Shown here: positions 59,512 to 64,000 of the stretch, piece after piece | How positions within the stretch are numbered: position 1 is the stretch's first letter | How the letters are laid out: each line of letters opens with the position of its first letter | Source: Trichomonas vaginalis G3 | Lineage: Eukaryota; Parabasalia; Trichomonadida; Trichomonadidae | Length of the DNA stretch: 64,000 bases | Reading direction: 5' to 3' | Assembly (NCBI RefSeq): GCF_026262505.1 | Contig: NC_067207.1 | Span: 34,068,082-34,132,081, forward strand | Notes under the pieces: model-generated | Databases searched by the model: none | What the model was told of the DNA's origin: nothing | Seen by the model: only the letters and a program-made list of their open reading frames with translations | Translations under genes and position numbers: made by a program

Positions 59512-60096
59512 TTACTTAACATAACCACCAGCTACCATAAGTCTTTGACGCCAACCCATACCAGCTAATGAAGGTTGACTTGGTTTAGTTTCCAAACTAA
59601 ACTTTGGTTTTGGTTTATCTTCAGTTTTTGGTTTTTCTTCTTCTATCGGTTTTTCGTCACTTTTCGGTTCATCTGACTTTACCTCACTTGCAGGTATGGT
59701 TGTGTCGTCAACATCTTCATAAATATCATATGCCATCTGTTTTTGTTTTCCTTTCAACTTTTTGTGTTTGTTGTAAAGTTTAGAATATTTCGACTCTAAG
59801 TCAATGAGATGTTCTATAATGAACTGTTGGTCAGTGAAGTAAACTTTTCCATCTGTTGTCTCATAAACTCCTTCAGACTTCAATATTTTATTTGTGAGAG
59901 TCTGTTTCTTTTTTGAGATACTTGCCGTTCCATTTCTATGAAAAGTGACTTTGTAGTTAGGGTTTGTATTTCCAGACCTGGCACTTTCTATTATTGAATT
60001 TTTCTCTTCATCTGTAAGTTCTTTGACAGGTTTTGACAATGGTTCTGAACTTTTTGTTTGTGGTGTCAAATCTACCGTTTCAACTTCTTCGGTCAT
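59512..60096 (-). CDS. 194-residue Polinton protein, copy B
   Basis: Open; matches 21144-21728 with few substitutions, mostly in the Pro/Glu/Lys linker. Terminal SLAGMGWRQRLMVAGGYVK. Confidence 0.65.
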   Translation of the reverse strand: MTEEVETVDLTPQTKSSEPLSKPVKELTDEEKNSIIESARSGNTNPNYKVTFHRNGTASISKKKQTLTNKILKSEGVYETTDGKVYFTDQQFIIEHLIDLESKYSKLYNKHKKLKGKQKQMAYDIYEDVDDTTIPASEVKSDEPKSDEKPIEEEKPKTEDKPKPKFSLETKPSQPSLAGMGWRQRLMVAGGYVK

Positions 60097-60115
60097 TTCA
60101 TCTCAGTAAAAAATT

Positions 60116-60268
60116 TTAGTTTGGTTTGTTTTCAACTGGTTGTTTAGGTTTTTTAAGTCGGTCTAAAACTTCCTGAGGTATAGGGAGGACTTGACAAACA
60201 CGTGGTGTAACTGCTGGAAGTCGACAAATCCATCTTGAACCCATTTGTCTCAATGCTGTATTGTTCAT
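60116..60268 (-). CDS. 50-residue conserved small protein, copy B
   Basis: Open; first residues MNNTALRQMGSRWICRLPA. Differences from A are substitutions only, so length is preserved. Confidence 0.6.
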   Translation of the reverse strand: MNNTALRQMGSRWICRLPAVTPRVCQVLPIPQEVLDRLKKPKQPVENKPN

Positions 60269-60287
60269 TTCATCTCAGTAAAAAATT

Positions 60288-60688
60288 TTACATTCCCCAA
60301 GTTTGAGGTGGTTGCGGTTGGTTATTGTTTACCCACTGTTGTGCATGGTTATATCCTCTGTTAAAGAATCTTTCACCTTGGTCCATATAGTGTCCTGCTT
60401 GGTTATAGTAGTCATTTGCTTTGTTATAATAGTTTCCTGCTTGTCTTCCTACATTGTCCATCCATCCTTGAACTTTTCCTCTTGTTTCAGGATTTGGAAT
60501 AAGATTTGTTGCATCTCGTGCTACATCCCAACCTTTCTGTACAGTTTGTATAATAGGTTGTGCTTTCTCTTTAAGTATACCTAATGTACTCAAAATCTTC
60601 CTTCCAACTCCAAATACACTCTGGCTATTGTTCCCACTGCGGGCAAAAATCTGGATGCAACTCCTGCTAATGCGCCAAATAAACCCAT
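60288..60688 (-). pseudogene. pVI-like 133-residue protein, copy B
   Basis: Copy of 21920-22321; the C-terminal 100 residues are open, the hydrophobic Gly-rich start is broken. The inverted pair AACCCAT/ATGGGTT surrounds the start codon and spacer. Confidence 0.65.
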
Positions 60689-60705
60689 TTCTTATGGGTT
60701 AAAAA
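60689..60705. promoter_or_regulatory. 17-bp divergent spacer (B)
   Basis: Between the pVI-like gene and the integrase start, as at 22322-22338; TTCTTATGGGTTAAAAA. Confidence 0.5.
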
Positions 60706-61664
60706 ATGACGAATCCAAACAAGGACCCCTATGTTTCTAAGGCAACAAAAAAAGCACTCATGATAAAAATCTTTAGTTCAACACCAAATGCTTGGTTTAT
60801 GGATATCTTGGAAAATATTCCGAGGTATAGAGAAGATGGACCTCCATACTGGCTAATATTTGTCGGTCAAAACACAAGATACTGTGAAGCTATACCATTA
60901 CAGTCCAAAAATATTTTAGATGTGAAAACTGCTTTGACAATATTCGTTGACAAATACCATCCAACAAAACTGACATCTGACTGTGAACGTTCTTTCAAAT
61001 CAGATGATGTAAAAAACTATCTGCGTTCAAAAAATGTAAACCAATATTTCATTGTCGACCAAAACCATTCTGCTCTTGGTGTCATTGACAGTTGTATAAA
61101 AATCTTAAGAGACTTAAACCAACCACAAGGTGGTGAGGTAGATGAAATGTCATATGACGACAAATATAGACACTTCTCCATGGCAAAGATGAGACAAGTT
61201 TTAAATATTTACAATAGCCGTAAACAAAAAGGTTTGGGAAACCACTCCCCGAAGAAATGAAAAACAACCCCGACTTAGAGAAAGACTATATATTTAATAG
61301 TTTAGTCAAAAGAGACAAACAAGAAAGAATGCCAGGCTTCAAACTTAAGAAAGGTGACAAAGTAAAAATAGAAATACCTAAACGCGACCCATATGAAAAT
61401 ACTATTGACTATGACAACAATGGGAACTCGACAGGTACTCACATTCGTGTTCGTAAAAATAGAAGAAAGTATACAAGAGAATATTATGAAGTTTTAGGCA
61501 AACATGGCAAAATGTACACACTGCAAGCAGAAGATAAAACTACTATTGTCAGACCTCGTTTCAAACTTGTCAAAGTTCAAGGTGGTATACTTTCAAAGAC
61601 AGTTCCTAACAAATATAAGACAACTCCTGACGAATATGCTAAAGAAGTGGAACATGACGACTAA
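60706..61664 (+). CDS. Polinton integrase region (retroviral type), copy B
   Basis: Better preserved than A. The core shows NAWFMDILENI, YWLIFVGQNTRYCEAIPL, KLTSDCERSF and QNHSALGVID, the usual spacing of the retroviral-type catalytic residues. A basic C-terminal part (KLKKGDKVKIEIPK, TGTHIRVRKNRRKY) fits an SH3-like DNA-binding domain. More than one reading frame is used across this region, so I mark it as a region rather than one protein. It overlaps the fibre gene end by 4 bp. Confidence 0.8.
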
Positions 61665-63463
61665 GCAATTCTATACCATGCGTAAACTGTCATGTAAGGT
61701 GGCATGTAGTCTGTTCCATTTCCTGTAGATGTTGTTGTAAAAGTATGTTGGTGGTTTCCAGTTGTATCTGTCCACATTCCATTCCAGTCTACTGGGTCGT
61801 TTGGAAAATGAGTTCTTGACATAACTTGAATTTGCATTGAAATCTGAGAAACAGTGTTATATCCTTGTTTGCAAACCCTATGACTATGGTTTCCATTAGA
61901 ACTTGTTGTACCAGAATGACTATGTGGTGGCAAGTTGTCGACAGATATCTTTTTACTTCCACCTGTTTCCTTTGAAGAGTTTGCACAATACAAAAACCTG
62001 TCGACTATTTGTTCCCATGCACCAACACCAAACATTACTTGAGGACCTCCTGCTTCCATAGATGTATAAATAGAACCTACTGGGTTCATTAAATCAAACA
62101 TATGAGATATTATAGGATTGTCTCTTTTGAACTTAAAATATAGTGCAACCATTTCAGGTTTCTTCTGGTTTGTGTCAGAATATTTTTTATAATATAATCT
62201 TATGTTTTCAGGGTAGGTAAAGTCTTGACTATAATATTTATTTCTGTCATCTTCATAATAGTATACTATTCTCGTTTTTTCTATTGCATTATATCTTTTA
62301 TATCTATAAAAATCTAAATATAATGTTTGCTTTTTTGGGTCTACACGTGCGTCAACACCATAGTCATAATAATATGGTACTGGAGCTGGGTCAGGCAATG
62401 TCATATCTGTCATTTCATAAACTCTTAAATATTTCTTTTGTTCGTCTCCATATAAGTTTAAGTAGCAGTTGTTGTCTAATGGAACTTTAACTTGTGTACC
62501 ATCGTTCTTTATATAGCTTACATACATTTCATTGTTATTTTTCGGAATGAGTTTATACCGTGTACCATTTTCTAAGGACTGTACCAACTGCCATCTAAAA
62601 TATTTGTTTTCTTCATTGACAGAAAAGTCACCAACAATAGTTTCAATATTTTTCGTTGTTCCTATCAAACTTTGGTATATTTCATTGACATATGTTTTAT
62701 CTGCTTTCTTTTCAAGGCTAACGTTTAAGTCTGTTATTTCAGAAGATGTATGTGTATGTCCAACGTCACTTTTCCTGTTTAAGGTTTCTTGTAAGTTTGT
62801 AATATTTGCAATGGTATGTGTATGTCCAACGTCACTTTTACTGTTTAAGGTTTCTTGTAAGTTTGTAATATTTGCAATGGTATGTGTATGTCCAACGTCA
62901 CTTTTACTGTTTAAGGTTTCTTGTAAGTTTGTAATATTTGCAATGGTATGTGTATGTCCAACGGCACTTTTACTGTTTAAGGTTTCTTGTAAGTTTGTAA
63001 TATCAGATATAGAATGTGTATGAGTCTTTTTAGAATATTCGTTTTCAGCTCTTGTCACTTCACTTGACATTTTATTGTCAACATATGTTTTGTCCGCTAG
63101 TTCAGGATGAGTATGTTCTTTCGTTGCATATGTTGCATCTGCTCTGTCATGTTCTTCTTGAACTTTTTCAATGACATATTCTTTGTCAGCTTTGTTGTCA
63201 ACATCTGCTTTCAAAAGAAGTTCTTTTATAGGTTTCTCGTTTAAAGTTCCTTTTGTTGGATTTATACAAACAGTATGGTTCTTATTGTCTTGAAATAGAA
63301 ACTCATCTGTCATTGGGTTTAATGTCAGTTTTAAGTTTCCTTCTTTCAATGACTCAGATATCTTAGAATAGTTTGAAAAGTTTGTTGTGTTCTTATTTAG
63401 AGCTTGCATAATGAGTTGTCGGTTGTGTTGTATTTCTCTCATAGACGCTGTTTCTTTCGACAT
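61661..63463 (-). CDS. Fibre protein with bacteriophage tail-collar C-terminus (600 residues)
   Basis: Probable attachment fibre. Residues 1-110 form a virion-binding base with helices. Then come about four 22-residue repeats (TIANITNLQETLNSKS, then GHTH) like trimeric phage-fibre stalks. The last 200 residues follow the phage tail-fibre/collar pattern: NPVGSIYTS, FGVGAWEQIVDRFLYC, GGSKKISVDNLPPHSHSG, GNHQHTFTTT and MPPYMTVYAWYRIA, with the histidine pairs typical of metal-binding tips. No signal peptide. Divergent from the second paralogue across 18 bp. Copy A has another stalk and tip. Confidence 0.85.
   Translation of the reverse strand: MSKETASMREIQHNRQLIMQALNKNTTNFSNYSKISESLKEGNLKLTLNPMTDEFLFQDNKNHTVCINPTKGTLNEKPIKELLLKADVDNKADKEYVIEKVQEEHDRADATYATKEHTHPELADKTYVDNKMSSEVTRAENEYSKKTHTHSISDITNLQETLNSKSAVGHTHTIANITNLQETLNSKSDVGHTHTIANITNLQETLNSKSDVGHTHTIANITNLQETLNRKSDVGHTHTSSEITDLNVSLEKKADKTYVNEIYQSLIGTTKNIETIVGDFSVNEENKYFRWQLVQSLENGTRYKLIPKNNNEMYVSYIKNDGTQVKVPLDNNCYLNLYGDEQKKYLRVYEMTDMTLPDPAPVPYYYDYGVDARVDPKKQTLYLDFYRYKRYNAIEKTRIVYYYEDDRNKYYSQDFTYPENIRLYYKKYSDTNQKKPEMVALYFKFKRDNPIISHMFDLMNPVGSIYTSMEAGGPQVMFGVGAWEQIVDRFLYCANSSKETGGSKKISVDNLPPHSHSGTTSSNGNHSHRVCKQGYNTVSQISMQIQVMSRTHFPNDPVDWNGMWTDTTGNHQHTFTTTSTGNGTDYMPPYMTVYAWYRIA
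62750..63015. repeat. 66-bp tandem repeats in the fibre gene
   Basis: Four units of 66 bp (22 codons) that are almost identical, differing by one or two bases; absent from the fibre of A. They form the stalk of the protein. Confidence 0.9.
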
Positions 63464-63481
63464 TTTTATTCTAGATAAAAT
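63464..63481. promoter_or_regulatory. 18-bp divergent spacer (B)
   Basis: TTTTATTCTAGATAAAAT between the fibre start and the second paralogue start; near-palindromic, as at 25007-25024. Confidence 0.55.
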
Positions 63482-64000
63482 ATGCTTTCAATAGAAAAAG
63501 AAAATTCAAGAGTTGCTACAACTAAACCATTAGATGAACTTTTTACGAATGTCGGTCAAAAGTTTGAGACAGATACCGTAAAGCATGAAGGCTATCGTTT
63601 TGACTACCCACTAAGATGGTTAAGAGACCCATCCGTCACAAAAGCTATTGGCTTTCGTAGAATGAAGTTCATTTCAGAAGCCATACATGGTTTCCCATTT
63701 ACGGTCGCTTTTGAAGTTCGATACTATAACAAAGAAAAACGTACGTATGAGAAATTTGAACAGGGAAAACTTTTACAAGTGAATTTGCTTGTAAACTTAG
63801 AAACAACTCTTCAAGCTTTTCAAGAAAAAATAAACGATATCTATCTCGAATATGCAAACCAGTATAACATTGACGAAGGAGAGTACCATCTCGATATTAT
63901 ATATGACAGGAAAAATGCAACTGTTAAAATCAATAAAATAGAAGACCTTGGAGAAAACGTTATATTTCTACAAAATATAACAACTTGGCATGGCATAGAT
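63482..64000 (+). CDS. Paralogue family 2 protein, copy B, cut by the window end
   Basis: Begins MLSIEKENSRVATTKPLDEL and continues YRFDYPLRWLRDPSVTKAIG, homologous to 25025-25873. After about residue 55 it diverges strongly from A (ISEAIHGFPFTVAFEVRYYN), more than its neighbours do, so it may be under diversifying selection together with the adjacent fibre. The open frame reaches the window end. Confidence 0.7.
   Translation, partial: MLSIEKENSRVATTKPLDELFTNVGQKFETDTVKHEGYRFDYPLRWLRDPSVTKAIGFRRMKFISEAIHGFPFTVAFEVRYYNKEKRTYEKFEQGKLLQVNLLVNLETTLQAFQEKINDIYLEYANQYNIDEGEYHLDIIYDRKNATVKINKIEDLGENVIFLQNITTWHGID

Larger units (their letters stand above)
45831..64000 (+). mobile_element. Polinton/Maverick B, partial, same order as A
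   Basis: This follows A from the end of the capsid gene to the second paralogue, then runs off the window. The left 2-3 kb is broken in perhaps a dozen places. From the helicase on, most frames are open: ATPase, KilA-N genes, the 304-residue gene, polymerase, 194-residue protein and fibre. Differences from A are concentrated in the 51.5-56.4 kb island, the fibre, and an HNH gene at 49035. Likely young. Confidence 0.85.

Noticed and set aside
62532-63023. Plus-strand 163-codon frame with cysteine-rich repeats
   Set aside because: Antisense of the 66-bp fibre repeats; the repeat length keeps all frames open.

Overview
The window looks like a piece of a trichomonad genome, most probably Trichomonas vaginalis. 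The reasons are large Polinton (Maverick) elements packed side by side, very AT-rich intronless genes, a long intronless ubiquitin-specific protease gene with an Inr-like TCATT start region, and CCGTTG (Myb-type) boxes in front of one gene. This identification is inference; no database was searched.

Layout. 1-1680: the end of a Polinton (P1) that runs off the left edge. 1700-3430: a stand-alone 487-residue gene with host-like promoter boxes. About 3500-27516: Polinton A, about 24 kb, broken in roughly ten places. 27517-40300: host-type DNA with a USP gene, 2.6 kb of gene-free AT-rich DNA, a 1.7 kb TIR transposon with a perfect internal palindrome, and a decayed transposase-like gene. 40301-40399: assembly gap. 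40400-43490: an inverted, heavily decayed Polinton piece (C). 43491-45830: decayed sequence with no counterpart in A. 45831-64000: Polinton B, in the same order as A, decayed on its left and mostly open on its right; it runs off the window.

How the Polinton genes fit together. Reading A left to right: a coiled-coil virion-type protein, the double-jelly-roll capsid protein, a probable penton, an SF3 helicase, the packaging ATPase, an accessory island (KilA-N proteins, a T5orf172/GIY-YIG protein, a 304-residue protein, repeat arrays), a protein-primed DNA polymerase, small virion-like peptides, a retroviral-type integrase, a protein ending in a bacteriophage tail-fibre collar domain, and a D12-class adenine methyltransferase. 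This is a replication, packaging, integration and probably host-attachment set. A and B are nearly identical over long stretches, so they are young. They differ mainly in the accessory island, in the fibre, and in an HNH-type gene found only in B.

Most notable: (1) the 304-residue gene lies in opposite orientations in A and B and is flanked in both by inverted arrays of 12-bp iterons, as expected of an invertible cassette; (2) the iterons differ between copies (GGTTAG in A, TGTTAG in B) but are homogeneous within each; (3) a phage-type tail-fibre tip in a eukaryotic Polinton, with a variable repeat number and tip; (4) three divergent gene pairs with 17-18 bp spacers and an element-wide TTTTTA-type box just before start codons.
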